Notes: generated from the sequence alone by a model not told the origin. A DNA stretch of 64,000 bases from Kitasatospora viridis (GCF_007829815.1 NZ_VIWT01000006.1:186001-250000), one strand, 5' to 3'; positions 18,037-26,828 are shown, numbered from the stretch's first letter. Numbers and translations: made by a program.

Positions 18037-19485
18037 ATGACATCCACCACGGCCTCGCACGCCGCGGACCTGGTCGCGGCCCTGCTGTTCATCTTCAGCC
18101 TCGCGGGACTCTCCCAGCACCGCACCTCCCGGGCCGGCGTGGTCTACGGCATCGCCGGCATGGCCCTGGCCCTGGTCGCCACGGTGGTGCTGGCCGCCGA
18201 CAGCATCTCGGCCGGCGCCGTCGCGCTGATCCTGCTGGCGATGGTGCTGGGCGGCGCGGCGGGCCTCTGGCGGGCCCGCAAGGTCGAGATGACCCAGATG
18301 CCCGAACTCATCGCCGTCCTGCACAGCTTCGTCGGCCTCGCCGCGGTGCTGGTCGGCTGGGACAGCTACCTGGAGGTCGAGTCGCACGGCTCGGCCCAGA
18401 CCAGGATCGCCGCCGACCTGCTGCGCATCCACCACGCCGAGGTCTTCATCGGCATCTTCATCGGCGCGGTCACCTTCACCGGCTCGATCGTCGCCTTCCT
18501 CAAGCTCTCCGCGCGGATCAACTCCCGCCCGCTGACCCTGCCGGGCAAGAACGCGCTGAACCTGGGCGCGCTGGCCGCCTTCGTCGGGCTGACCGTCTGG
18601 TTCACCGTCAGCCCGAACCTGCCGCTGATGATCGTGGTCACCCTGCTGGCGCTCGCGCTGGGCTGGCACCTGGTCGCCTCGATCGGCGGCGGCGACATGC
18701 CGGTCGTCGTCTCGATGCTGAACAGCTACTCCGGCTGGGCCGCGGCTGCCGCCGGCTTCCTGCTCGACAACAACCTGCTGATCGTCACCGGCGCCCTGGT
18801 CGGCTCCTCGGGTGCCTACCTCTCGTTCATCATGTGCAAGGCGATGAACCGCTCCTTCATCTCGGTGATCGCCGGCGGCTTCGGCATCGAGGCGCCCACC
18901 GGCGGGGCCGAGGAGGAGGGCGAGCACCGGGAGATCCGGGCCGAGGAGACGGCCGAACTGCTGGCCGCCGCCACCTCCGTGGTGATCACCCCGGGCTACG
19001 GCATGGCGGTGGCCCAGGCCCAGCACCCGGTCGCCGAGCTGACCCGGCGGCTGCGCGAGCGCGGCGTGCGGGTGCGCTTCGGCGTGCACCCGGTGGCCGG
19101 CCGGCTGCCCGGCCACATGAACGTGCTGCTGGCCGAGGCGAAGGTGCCCTACGACATCGTCCTGGAGATGGACGAGATCAACGACGACTTCGCCGACACC
19201 TCGGTGGTGCTGGTCATCGGCGCCAACGACACCGTCAACCCGGCCGCCACCGACGACCCGTCCAGCCCGATCGCCGGCATGCCGGTGCTCAAGGTCTGGG
19301 AGGCCGACCAGGTGGTCGTCTTCAAGCGTTCGATGGCCTCCGGCTACGCGGGCGTGCAGAACCCGCTGTTCTTCCGGGAGAACAGCAGCATGCTGTTCGG
19401 CGACGCGAAGCAGAGCGTGGAGGCGATCCTGGCGGCCCTGCCCGCCGCGCCCGAGCGGCGCCCCGCGGCGGCTGCCGTCCGGTAG
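18037..19485 (+). CDS. pntB: NAD(P)+ transhydrogenase subunit beta
   Basis: This membrane subunit of 482 residues has about eight to nine helices in the first 270 residues. A cytoplasmic NADP(H)-binding domain follows, with the fingerprint GYGMAVAQAQHPV and the loops GANDTVNPAA and KRSMASGYAG. All these motifs are standard in PntB. The start (ATG 18037) lies five bases after the pntA stop, so the two are coupled. Its stop is followed within 20 bases by a strong hairpin. The complex equilibrates NADH and NADPH at the cost of proton-motive force. Confidence 0.95.
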   Translation: MTSTTASHAADLVAALLFIFSLAGLSQHRTSRAGVVYGIAGMALALVATVVLAADSISAGAVALILLAMVLGGAAGLWRARKVEMTQMPELIAVLHSFVGLAAVLVGWDSYLEVESHGSAQTRIAADLLRIHHAEVFIGIFIGAVTFTGSIVAFLKLSARINSRPLTLPGKNALNLGALAAFVGLTVWFTVSPNLPLMIVVTLLALALGWHLVASIGGGDMPVVVSMLNSYSGWAAAAAGFLLDNNLLIVTGALVGSSGAYLSFIMCKAMNRSFISVIAGGFGIEAPTGGAEEEGEHREIRAEETAELLAAATSVVITPGYGMAVAQAQHPVAELTRRLRERGVRVRFGVHPVAGRLPGHMNVLLAEAKVPYDIVLEMDEINDDFADTSVVLVIGANDTVNPAATDDPSSPIAGMPVLKVWEADQVVVFKRSMASGYAGVQNPLFFRENSSMLFGDAKQSVEAILAALPAAPERRPAAAAVR

Positions 19486-19504
19486 CCAGCAGCGCGCGGC
19501 GTTC

Positions 19505-19544
19505 CCGGCCGCGGTCCCGGCGAGCAGCCCGGGGCCGCGGCCGG
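19505..19544 (+). terminator. Intrinsic terminator after pntB
   Basis: A perfect 10-bp stem (19505-19514 with 19535-19544) extends inward by about four further pairs around a GC-rich loop, 20 bases beyond the pntB stop. Confidence 0.7.
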
Positions 19545-19632
19545 CGCGTTGCCAGCCGACGTGCGGTCAGTCGGCGCGTTGTCAGCCGGTGCGCCGGGGG
19601 TGCGAGTTGACGGGCAGTTTTGTCTTCAAGTC

Positions 19633-19661
19633 TTGACAGGTGTAGACCACCCTGGTGTTCT
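19633..19661 (+). promoter_or_regulatory. Promoter with DasR-like (dre) element upstream of the lectin/beta-helix gene
   Basis: TTGACA (19633-19638) and TGTTCT (19656-19661) are 17 bases apart. Overlapping the spacer, AGGTGTAGACCA (19638-19649) matches 10 of 12 bases of the core TGGTCTAGACCA of the Streptomyces dre/chitinase operator. It is one mismatch from a palindrome over GGTGTAGACC. This suggests control by the GlcNAc-responsive repressor DasR, which is an inference. Confidence 0.4.
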
Positions 19662-19723
19662 TCCGGGTACACATGTTGCACAGAGAGCGCTCCCTCAGGC
19701 ACCCACCCGTGAAGGGAACCGTC

Positions 19724-21967
19724 ATGAGGCACCACCTGGAACCGACCCGGTCCGCCCGCCGCGCGACCGTCCCCGTCACCGCCGCCGCACTGCTCGCCGC
19801 CGCCCTGACCGTCGCCGGAGCCGGCGCCGCGCACGCCGACGTCTCCACCACCACCTGGTACACCCTGGTGAACGCCAACAGCGGCAAGTGCGTGGACGCC
19901 GCCGCGGCCGCCACCGCCAACGGCACCGCCGTCCAGCAGTACACCTGCAACGGCACCACCGCCCAGCAGTGGCAGCTGCGCCCGGCCGCCGACGCCGGGT
20001 ACTACGTGATCGTCAACGCCAACGGCGCCCAGCCCGCGATCGACGTCAGCGGCCCCTCCACGGCCACCGGCGCGCTGCTGCACCTCTGGTCCGACGGCGG
20101 GTGGAGCAGCCAGGAGTGGCAGCCGGTCGCCGAGTCCGGCGGCGGCTACCACTTCGTCAACCACTACAGCGGGCTCTGCCTCGACGTGCCGTCCGCCTCG
20201 ACCGCCGACTCGGTGCAGCTCCAGCAGTACACCTGCAACGGCACCGGCGCGCAGTCCTTCGCGCTCGACCCGGCCGGCGGCGGCACCCCGCCCTCCGGCA
20301 ACCCGAACAACCCGGACCTGGGTCCGAACGTCAAGGTCTTCGACCCGTCGATGTCCGCCGCGAGCATCCAGGCCACCGTCAACTCGGTCTACGCCTCCCA
20401 GCAGTCCGACCAGTTCGGCACCAACCGGTACGCCCTGCTGTTCTCGCCGGGCAGCTACGACGTCGACGTGCCGGTCGGCTTCTACACCCAGGTGGCCGGC
20501 CTCGGCGCGTCCCCCGACGACGTCTCGCTGAACGGCGGCGGCGTGCACGTCGACGCCGCCTGGTCCGGTGGGAACGCCACCCAGAACTTCTGGCGCGACG
20601 TCGAGAACCTCTCCGACACGCCGTCCTCCGGCACCCTGGAGTACGCCGTCTCGCAGGCCGACCCGTTCCGCCGGGTCGACGTGCACGGGAACCTGACCCT
20701 GGACGACTACACCTCGGGCAACACCACCAGCAACTGGTCCTCCGGCGGCTACATCGGCGACTCGCGGATCTCCGGCCAGATCAACTCCGGCTCCCAGCAG
20801 CAGTACCTGACCCAGGACACCGCCATGGGCAGCTGGGCCGGCTCCAACTGGAACATGGTCTTCGTCGGCGACAACGGCGCCCCCGCCCAGTCCTTCCCGA
20901 CCTACACCACCGTGCCGCAGAGCCCCACCGTGCGGGAGAAGCCCTACCTGTACGCGGACTCCACCGGCCTCTACCACGTCATGGTCCCCGGCCTGCGCAC
21001 CGACGCCGCCGGCCCGGACTGGACCGGCGGCAGCACGCCCGGCAGCTCGCTCCCGATCAGCAGTTTCTACGTGGTGAAGGCGGGCGACACGGCGCAGACC
21101 ATCAACGCCGCCCTCGCCTCCGGCCTCGACCTGCTGGTCACCCCGGGCGTCTACCACCTGGACCAGCCGCTGGACATCACCCGCCCGGACACCGTGGTGC
21201 TCGGCCTCGGCATGGCCACCCTGGTGCCGGACAACGGGGTCACCGCGATCACCACGGCCGACGTGGACGGCATCGACATCGCCGGACTGATCGTCAGCGC
21301 CGGCACCACCAACAGCTCCGCGCTGGTCCGGATCGGCCCGGCCGGCGCCACCGCCGACCACTCCGGCGACCCGACCGTCCTGCAGGACGTGTTCTTCCGG
21401 GTCGGCGGCGACGTGGCGGGCCGGGCGACCCAGTCGCTGGTGGTCAACAGCGCCGACACCATCGGCGACGACCTGTGGATCTGGCGGGCCGACCACGGCA
21501 ACGACGGCACGGTCGGCTGGACCACCAACACCGCCGCCAACGGCCTGGTGGTCAACGGCGCCGACGTCACCATGTACGGCCTGGCCGTCGAGCACTACCA
21601 GCAGTACCAGACGCTGTGGAACGGCAACGGCGGCCGCACCTACTTCTACCAGTCCGAGATGCCCTACGACGTCCCCGACAACGCGAGCTGGACCCCGGGC
21701 GGCGGCCAGAACGGCTACCCCTCCTACAAGGTGGCCGACTCGGTCACCTCGCACCAGGCCTGGGGGCTCGGCGTGTACTGCTACTTCAGCGCGAACCCGG
21801 GGGTCGTGGCGGACCGCGCCATCGAGGTGCCCGGCAGCGGCTCGACCTTCGCGGACATGGTCACCGTCTCGCTCGGCGGCGAGGGCACCATCAGCCACGT
21901 GATCAACGGCTCCGGCGGGCAGGTCTCGGGCAACCCGACGGTCGGCTACCTCACCGCCGGTCCCTGA
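19724..21967 (+). CDS. Secreted ricin-type lectin plus parallel beta-helix protein
   Basis: An exported protein of 747 residues. A signal peptide (Arg-rich start, Ala/Val core, cut near AHADVS) is followed by a ricin-B beta-trefoil (residues about 40-185) with repeated Q-x-W and CNGT motifs. A Pro/Asn linker leads to a domain of about 550 residues. Its periodic short strands and Asn/Gly turns look like a right-handed beta-helix of the pectate-lyase/GH55 type. From memory, homologues carry unhelpful labels such as coagulation factor 5/8 or adenylyl cyclase protein. The start is ATG 19724 (GAAGGGA upstream); the longer frame from 19655 would bury the signal peptide. It is monocistronic with its own promoter and terminator. 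Probable glycan binding and cleavage; enzyme class unproven. Confidence 0.8.
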   Translation: MRHHLEPTRSARRATVPVTAAALLAAALTVAGAGAAHADVSTTTWYTLVNANSGKCVDAAAAATANGTAVQQYTCNGTTAQQWQLRPAADAGYYVIVNANGAQPAIDVSGPSTATGALLHLWSDGGWSSQEWQPVAESGGGYHFVNHYSGLCLDVPSASTADSVQLQQYTCNGTGAQSFALDPAGGGTPPSGNPNNPDLGPNVKVFDPSMSAASIQATVNSVYASQQSDQFGTNRYALLFSPGSYDVDVPVGFYTQVAGLGASPDDVSLNGGGVHVDAAWSGGNATQNFWRDVENLSDTPSSGTLEYAVSQADPFRRVDVHGNLTLDDYTSGNTTSNWSSGGYIGDSRISGQINSGSQQQYLTQDTAMGSWAGSNWNMVFVGDNGAPAQSFPTYTTVPQSPTVREKPYLYADSTGLYHVMVPGLRTDAAGPDWTGGSTPGSSLPISSFYVVKAGDTAQTINAALASGLDLLVTPGVYHLDQPLDITRPDTVVLGLGMATLVPDNGVTAITTADVDGIDIAGLIVSAGTTNSSALVRIGPAGATADHSGDPTVLQDVFFRVGGDVAGRATQSLVVNSADTIGDDLWIWRADHGNDGTVGWTTNTAANGLVVNGADVTMYGLAVEHYQQYQTLWNGNGGRTYFYQSEMPYDVPDNASWTPGGGQNGYPSYKVADSVTSHQAWGLGVYCYFSANPGVVADRAIEVPGSGSTFADMVTVSLGGEGTISHVINGSGGQVSGNPTVGYLTAGP

Positions 21968-21979
21968 CACCCCGTCATC

Positions 21980-22021
21980 GACCCTGCGCCCGGCGGCGGC
22001 ACCGCCGCCGGGCGCAGGGTC
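21980..22021 (+). terminator. Very strong intrinsic terminator
   Basis: A perfect inverted repeat of 20 bp per arm (21980-21999 with 22002-22021) with only two bases between arms follows the lectin/beta-helix gene by 12 bases. The innermost pair must open, leaving 19 bp and a 4-base loop. Confidence 0.9.
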
Positions 22022-22118
22022 AGGGATTCGCGGCCGATGCGCCGCAACGCCGGTGGATCCACGGCGAAGAGCCGCCTATGCCGGGAGGAGCCGGTTCCGC
22101 TGGCCGTGATCGCCCAGA

Positions 22119-22124
22119 TAACCT
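22119..22124 (+). promoter_or_regulatory. Likely -10 box of a leaderless transcript
   Basis: TAACCT ends six bases before the ATG of the LLM oxidoreductase gene, and there is no ribosome site in the gap. That spacing places transcription start at or next to the ATG, a common leaderless arrangement in actinobacteria. No convincing -35 was seen. Confidence 0.35.
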
Positions 22125-22130
22125 CGAAGC

Positions 22131-22925
22131 ATGCAACTTGGCGTCAACGTACCGAACTTCGGGCCGGGCACCGACCCCGGCGTGCTGCGCGAATGGGCCC
22201 GCACCACCGAGGGGCTCGGCTTCGACCTGCTGATGCTCTCGGACCACGTCGCGATCACCCCGGACGTGGCCGAGCGCTACCCCGAGCCGTTCTTCGAGCC
22301 GTTCACCGCGCTCTCCTGGCTGGCCGGCACCGGCACCCGCCTGCGGCTGGGCACCACCGTGCTGATCCTGCCCTACCGGCACCCGCGACTGCTGGCCCGG
22401 ATGGCCGCCAACCTCGACCAGCTCAGCGAGGGCCGGCTGGTGCTCGGGGTCGGCGTCGGCTGGGCCCGCCAGGAGTTCGAGGCGCTCGGCGTGCCGTTCA
22501 CCGCGCGCGGCCGGCTGACCGACGAGGCGCTCACCGTGCTGCGCGAGACCGTCCCCGGGGTGCCGGTCTGGGTCGGCGGCCAGAGCCCGGCCGCGCTGCG
22601 GCGCACCGTCAGGTTCGGCGACGCCTGGCACCCGCTGCGGCTCCCGGTGGACCGGATGCGCGCGCTCCTGACGGACCGTCCGCTGCCCGGCTTCGCGCCC
22701 AGGATCGCCCTGCGGCTCACCGACGCCCCGGTGACCGACCCCGAGCGGCTCGCCGGCGTCGGCACCCTGGAGCAGGTGCTCGACGACCTCGACCAATTGC
22801 GCCGGCTCGGCGCCGGTACGGTCGTCCTCGACCCCTACCACGGGGACCCGGAGCAGACCCGCCACCCCGAAACGGCCTGGCGGGCACTCGCCGAGATCGC
22901 CACCCACCGGAGGAGCACCCCATGA
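22131..22925 (+). CDS. LLM-class oxidoreductase (luciferase-like, probably F420-dependent)
   Basis: A soluble TIM-barrel oxidoreductase of 264 residues. MQLGVNVPNFG at the N-terminus, LLMLSDHV, RLRLGTTVLILPYRHP and GRLVLGVGVGW are the standard strands and cofactor-pocket loops of luciferase-like monooxygenases. In actinobacteria many of these use reduced F420 rather than FMN. The stop overlaps the start of the deaminase gene (ATGA), so the two are co-translated and may act on one substrate, for example a purine, pyrimidine or related heterocycle (inference). The start appears leaderless. Confidence 0.9.
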   Translation: MQLGVNVPNFGPGTDPGVLREWARTTEGLGFDLLMLSDHVAITPDVAERYPEPFFEPFTALSWLAGTGTRLRLGTTVLILPYRHPRLLARMAANLDQLSEGRLVLGVGVGWARQEFEALGVPFTARGRLTDEALTVLRETVPGVPVWVGGQSPAALRRTVRFGDAWHPLRLPVDRMRALLTDRPLPGFAPRIALRLTDAPVTDPERLAGVGTLEQVLDDLDQLRRLGAGTVVLDPYHGDPEQTRHPETAWRALAEIATHRRSTP

Positions 22926-23359
22926 TCACCCCAGCCGACGAGACGCTGCTGCGCCGCGCGATCGCCATCGCGGCCGCCGCCGTGGTCCAGGGCGACGCCC
23001 CGTTCGGCTCGCTGCTGGCCGACCCGGACGGCACGGTGCTGGCCGAGGACCACAACACCGTGCGCCGCGACGACGACATCACGGCCCACCCCGAGCTGAA
23101 GCTGGCCCGCTGGGCGGCCCGCGAGCTCACCCCGCAGGCCGCCGCCGGCGTCACCATGTACACCAGCTGCCAGCCCTGCGGCATGTGCGCCGGGGCCCTG
23201 GTCCGCTCGGGCATCGGCCGGGTGGTCTTCGCGCTCTCCACCGACCAGTTGGTGGAGCTGGTCCCGGCCGCCGGCGACTGGCCGACGGTCCGTCAGGACG
23301 GCCCGGCCCTGTTCGAGACGGCCCGCGACCCGATCGAGGCGTACTACCGGCGCGCCTGA
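22922..23359 (+). CDS. Nucleoside/guanine deaminase-family protein
   Basis: A zinc-dependent deaminase of 145 residues in the cytidine/deoxycytidylate deaminase superfamily. AHPE (H56, E58) provides one zinc ligand and the proton shuttle, and QPCGMC (C86, C89) gives the other two ligands. The length and the motif spacing match free-base or nucleoside deaminases such as guanine deaminase. It does not look like TadA, which normally has HAE. It shares ATGA with the upstream LLM oxidoreductase. HPE instead of HAE is seen in some family members and should not abolish activity. Confidence 0.88.
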   Translation: MITPADETLLRRAIAIAAAAVVQGDAPFGSLLADPDGTVLAEDHNTVRRDDDITAHPELKLARWAARELTPQAAAGVTMYTSCQPCGMCAGALVRSGIGRVVFALSTDQLVELVPAAGDWPTVRQDGPALFETARDPIEAYYRRA

Positions 23360-23396
23360 CTCCCGGCGCGACTGGGCCGCCGTCCCCGGCGCCCCC

Positions 23397-24290
23397 TCAG
23401 GTGTGGCTGACCAGCTCGGCGTCGGAGGCCGGGTGGGCGCTGTCGAGCAGGGCCAGCAGCTGGGCGTCGGGGAGGCTGCCGCCGTCGTTGTCCACCGTGA
23501 CCAGGACGGTGCCCTCGACCCGGGCGAAACCGGAGCCGAAGTCCGGGGCGGTCACGTGCCAGGTGCCGTGGCCGTCGTCGGTGCAGGTCGCGTGCGGTCC
23601 GGCGGCGGCGAGCAGCACGTCGCAGGGCGCGCCGGTGCGGCGGCGCGCGGAGAGGTAGGCGACCGGGCCGTCGTCGAAGGCGGCGTCGAACGGGATGAAG
23701 CCCAGCGAGACCGCGCCGTCCGTGAACTGGTAGCCGGTCGGGTCGGAGCCGTGGAGCGTGCCGGCGACGAACAGGTCCCGCGGCGGGTGGCCGGTCCGGG
23801 CCACCCCGGCGGCCACCTCGTGGTGCACGATCGTCGGCCGGAGCAGCGGCCAGCAGGCCAGCAGTGCCACGGCCGCCGCCGCGCCCGGGCGCAGCAGGCG
23901 CGGCCAGAGCAGCGCGCCGGCGACGGCGAGCCCGAAGGCGCTGCCCAGGGCGGCCTTGACCAGCGCGGTCTGGTCGGGCGACCCGCTGGTGGGCAGGAAC
24001 CAGGCGTCGGGGAGCAGCCAGGCCACCGCGGCGAGTCCGACCGTCGCGGCCAGCCAGGCCGGGTGCCTGCGGTGCGAGCCGGCGGGGGAGCGCTGCGCCC
24101 GGCGGGCCCACTCGGCCAGCACGACGGCCACGGCGGCGAACGCCACCGCCCACACGTAGTACAGGGCGCCACCGTCGCCCTCGATCGCGCCCTGCGCCGG
24201 TGTCAGCAGCGGACCGGTGAACAGCACGGGGAGCAGCAGCCGCCCCACCACACCCCGTCGATCCGGTGCTTGCTGGAACTGCGCCGGCAC
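23397..24290 (-). CDS. Hypothetical membrane protein with extracytoplasmic C-terminal domain
   Basis: No family recognised. About 297 residues: four to five hydrophobic helices in the first 150 residues (near LLLPVLF, VWAVAFAAVAVVLA, WLAATVGLAAVAWLL, FGLAVAGALLW, AVALLACWPLL). A soluble region of about 140 residues follows with two Cys and several beta strands. I use GTG 24290, with GGGGGAGG about eight bases upstream. The frame also allows GTG at 24320. It is divergent from a TetR gene, with palindromes between them, so it may be that regulator's target. Confidence 0.65.
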   Translation of the reverse strand: MPAQFQQAPDRRGVVGRLLLPVLFTGPLLTPAQGAIEGDGGALYYVWAVAFAAVAVVLAEWARRAQRSPAGSHRRHPAWLAATVGLAAVAWLLPDAWFLPTSGSPDQTALVKAALGSAFGLAVAGALLWPRLLRPGAAAAVALLACWPLLRPTIVHHEVAAGVARTGHPPRDLFVAGTLHGSDPTGYQFTDGAVSLGFIPFDAAFDDGPVAYLSARRRTGAPCDVLLAAAGPHATCTDDGHGTWHVTAPDFGSGFARVEGTVLVTVDNDGGSLPDAQLLALLDSAHPASDAELVSHT

Positions 24291-24372
24291 GCCCTCCACC
24301 TCCCCCAAGGTCCGCAACACCTTATGCCCTGGTCGGGCGGCACGTCCTCGCTCGTGGACAAGGACGCCAAAG

Positions 24373-24401
24373 TGGCACTAGTGTCAAAAGGCAGTAGTGC
24401 A
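24373..24401. promoter_or_regulatory. Candidate operator(s) between a membrane protein gene and a tetR gene
   Basis: TGGCACTAGTGTCA (24373-24386) is a 14-bp palindrome with one mismatched pair. A related half-site GCAGTAGTGCA follows at 24391-24401. Both lie in the only low-GC patch of the divergent gap, so they are likely bound by the TetR protein. Confidence 0.45.
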
Positions 24402-24431
24402 GGATTCCGATCGGACGGGAGTGGGCCACCC

Positions 24432-25028
24432 ATGCGGGGCGAGGACGAGGAGATCGAACCCGGCATGCGCGACCGCAAGAAGGCGCGCACCCGGGACGGC
24501 ATCCGCACCGCCGCCTTCGACCTGTTCGAGGAGCAGGGCTTCGAGCGGACCACCGTGCAGCAGATCTGCCGCCGGGCCGACGTCGCGCACCGCACCTTCT
24601 TCCGCTACTACCCGACCAAGGAGGCGCTGCTCTTCGGCTGGGACTTCGGCCGGCTGCTGCTGGACGCCTTCGCCGGGGCACCCGCCGGGCTCGACCTGTG
24701 GGCCGCGATGGAGCACGCGCTGACCAGCACCGACGGCCAGTGGGAGGAGTCGGCCGAGCACGCCGCCCGGCGCCGCCGGCTGCGCGGCGAGTACCTCCCG
24801 GTGCAGTCGGTGCGCAACTACGCGCTGATCGTCATCGACACCCTCACCCAGCGCACCGCCGAACTGGCCGCCGACCGGCTCGGCGTGGACCCGGGCGCGG
24901 ACCTTCGCCCCACGGCCTTCGCCACGCTGTTCGCCGGGATCGTCCGCGGGCACGTGCTGGACGGCGGCCGGGACACCGACCCGCTGCCCTCCTGGGCGGA
25001 GGCCTACCGGGCGGTGCTCAGATCCTGA
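24432..25028 (+). CDS. TetR-family regulator
   Basis: A regulator of 198 residues. The helix-turn-helix is typical: RDGIRTAAFDLFEEQGFE, TTVQQICRRADVAHRTFFRYY, then PTKEALLF. FRYYPTKE is characteristic of the actinobacterial TetR group whose C-terminal domain resembles MftR. I use ATG 24432; ATG 24465 just before the first helix is an equally possible start, since neither has a strong ribosome site. Palindromes upstream suggest self-regulation. A phosphatase gene follows after 47 bases on the same strand. Confidence 0.9.
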   Translation: MRGEDEEIEPGMRDRKKARTRDGIRTAAFDLFEEQGFERTTVQQICRRADVAHRTFFRYYPTKEALLFGWDFGRLLLDAFAGAPAGLDLWAAMEHALTSTDGQWEESAEHAARRRRLRGEYLPVQSVRNYALIVIDTLTQRTAELAADRLGVDPGADLRPTAFATLFAGIVRGHVLDGGRDTDPLPSWAEAYRAVLRS

Positions 25029-25075
25029 ACCACCGTCACCCTGCCCCTCGCCCCGCCCCGCCCGAAAGGCCCCGC

Positions 25076-25840
25076 ATGTCCTCCCTGGTCAACTTCCGCG
25101 ACCCCGCCGTCCTCGCCGACCCGGCCGGCCGACTGGTCCGCCGCGGCGCGTTCTTCCGCTCCGCCCAGCCGTTCCCGGCCGCCGACCCGCGCACCGTCGC
25201 CGAGCTGGCCGAGCACGACATCCGCACCGTGGTCGACCTGCGCGGCGGCGCCGAGGTCCGCGAGGAGGACTGGGCCGCCGCCGTCGCGGCCGGCATCGAG
25301 GTGCTGCGCGTCCCGATGGAGTCCTCCGGCGGGGCGCTCGACGCGGTGCTGTGGGGCATGGAGACCAGCGACGACCTCGGCGCCTTCTACCTGGCGGTGG
25401 CCGAGTCCGCCCCGGAGGCGATACGCGCCGCCGTCGACGCGGCCGCCCGCCCCGGCGGCGTGCTGGTGCACTGCGCCGCCGGCAAGGACCGCACCGGTCT
25501 GCTGATCGCCCTGCTGCTCGACCTGCTCGGCGTCGCCGGCGAGGAGATCACCGCCGACTACGCGCGCACCACCGAGGCGCTGCCGCAGATCTGGGCGGGG
25601 CTGGCGGACCGTCACCGGGCCGCCCTCAACGACCTGGAGCGCAGCAGGGTCAAGCTCCCCGCCCCGCTGCTGGCCGCGCCCGCCGAGGCGATGACCGCCT
25701 TCCTCGACCTGGTGCACACCCGCTACGGCTCCGCCGCCGGCCTGCTCGCCCACTGCGGCGTGCCCGCCGAGACCCTGGCCGCCGTGCGCGCCAAGGCCGC
25801 CGCCGACACCGCCGAGGTCGCCGCCGCAGCAGCCGAATGA
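25076..25840 (+). CDS. Tyrosine/serine protein phosphatase (Y_phosphatase3 family)
   Basis: A soluble phosphatase of 254 residues. The signature HCAAGKDRTG supplies the catalytic Cys133 and Arg139 of the C-x5-R motif. The N-terminal NFRDP and GAFFRSAQPF and the general-acid region VDLRGGAEV match the LipA/IphP-like family. Members dephosphorylate phosphotyrosine or phosphoinositides. It follows the TetR gene on the same strand and may be its target. The last 20 residues are an Ala/Glu tail. Confidence 0.9.
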   Translation: MSSLVNFRDPAVLADPAGRLVRRGAFFRSAQPFPAADPRTVAELAEHDIRTVVDLRGGAEVREEDWAAAVAAGIEVLRVPMESSGGALDAVLWGMETSDDLGAFYLAVAESAPEAIRAAVDAAARPGGVLVHCAAGKDRTGLLIALLLDLLGVAGEEITADYARTTEALPQIWAGLADRHRAALNDLERSRVKLPAPLLAAPAEAMTAFLDLVHTRYGSAAGLLAHCGVPAETLAAVRAKAAADTAEVAAAAAE

Positions 25841-25896
25841 CCGTCAGGCGCCGGGCCGCCTGACGCGGCGTCGGCCCAGCGGGCATGATGGCGGTC

Positions 25897-26820
25897 GTGG
25901 ACCTTCGAATCTTCACCGAGCCCCAGCAGGGCGCCGACTACGAGACGCTGCTGCGCGTCGCCAAGACCGCCGAGCAGCTCGGCTACGACGGCTTCTTCCG
26001 TTCCGACCACTACCTGAAGATGGGCTCGGCCAGCGGCCTGCCCGGACCGACCGACGCCTGGATCACGCTGGCCGGCCTGGCCCGGGAGACCGAGCGGATC
26101 CGGCTCGGCACGCTGATGACCGCCGCCACCTTCCGGCTGCCCGGCGTGCTGGCCATCCAGGTGGCCCAGGTCGACGCGATGAGCGGCGGCCGGGTCGAGC
26201 TCGGCCTCGGCGCCGGCTGGTACGAGCAGGAGCACCGGGCCTACGGGATCCCGTTCCCGAAGGCCAAGTTCGACCGGCTGGAGGAGCAGCTGGCGATCGT
26301 CACCGGCCTGTGGGCCACCGAGGTCGGCAAGACCTTCGACTTCACCGGCCGCCACTACCAGCTCGCCGACTCGCCCGCGCTGCCCAAGCCGGTGCAGAGC
26401 CGGGTGCCGGTGCTGCTCGGCGGCCTCGGCCCCACCCGCACCCCGGCGCTGGCCGCCCGTTACGCCACCGAGTTCAACCTGCCGTTCGCCTCGGTCGAGC
26501 AGACCGTCGAGCAGTTCGCCCGGGTCCGCGCCGCCGCCGAGGAGATCGGCCGCCCGGCCGACGACCTGGTCTACTCGAACGCCCTGGTGGCCTGCGTCGG
26601 CCGCACCGAGGCCGAGGTCAACCGCCGCGCCGCGGCGATCGGCCGCGAGCCGGTCGAGCTGCGGGCCAACGGCCTGGCCGGCACCCCGGCCGAGGTGCTG
26701 GAGCGGATCGAGCGCTTCCGCGCGGTCGGCAGCCGCCGGATCTACCTGCAGATCCTCGACCTGGACGACCTGGACCACCTCGAACTGATCGCCACCGAGG
26801 TCATGCCGCACCTCGCCTGA
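25897..26820 (+). CDS. LLM-class F420-dependent oxidoreductase
   Basis: A luciferase-like TIM-barrel protein of 307 residues. It begins VDLRIFTEPQQGADYE, and homologues known to me start at this point, so I take the GTG at 25897. ATG at 25885 is possible but has no ribosome site. CATGAT seven bases before the GTG could be a leaderless -10. RSDHYLKMG, RLGTLMTAATFRLPG and LGLGAGWYEQEHRAYGIPF are hallmark loops. The family (TIGR03560-like) is assigned to F420. Substrate unknown. It is convergent with the alpha/beta hydrolase gene. Confidence 0.9.
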   Translation: MDLRIFTEPQQGADYETLLRVAKTAEQLGYDGFFRSDHYLKMGSASGLPGPTDAWITLAGLARETERIRLGTLMTAATFRLPGVLAIQVAQVDAMSGGRVELGLGAGWYEQEHRAYGIPFPKAKFDRLEEQLAIVTGLWATEVGKTFDFTGRHYQLADSPALPKPVQSRVPVLLGGLGPTRTPALAARYATEFNLPFASVEQTVEQFARVRAAAEEIGRPADDLVYSNALVACVGRTEAEVNRRAAAIGREPVELRANGLAGTPAEVLERIERFRAVGSRRIYLQILDLDDLDHLELIATEVMPHLA

Positions 26821-26828
26821 CCGGGGCT

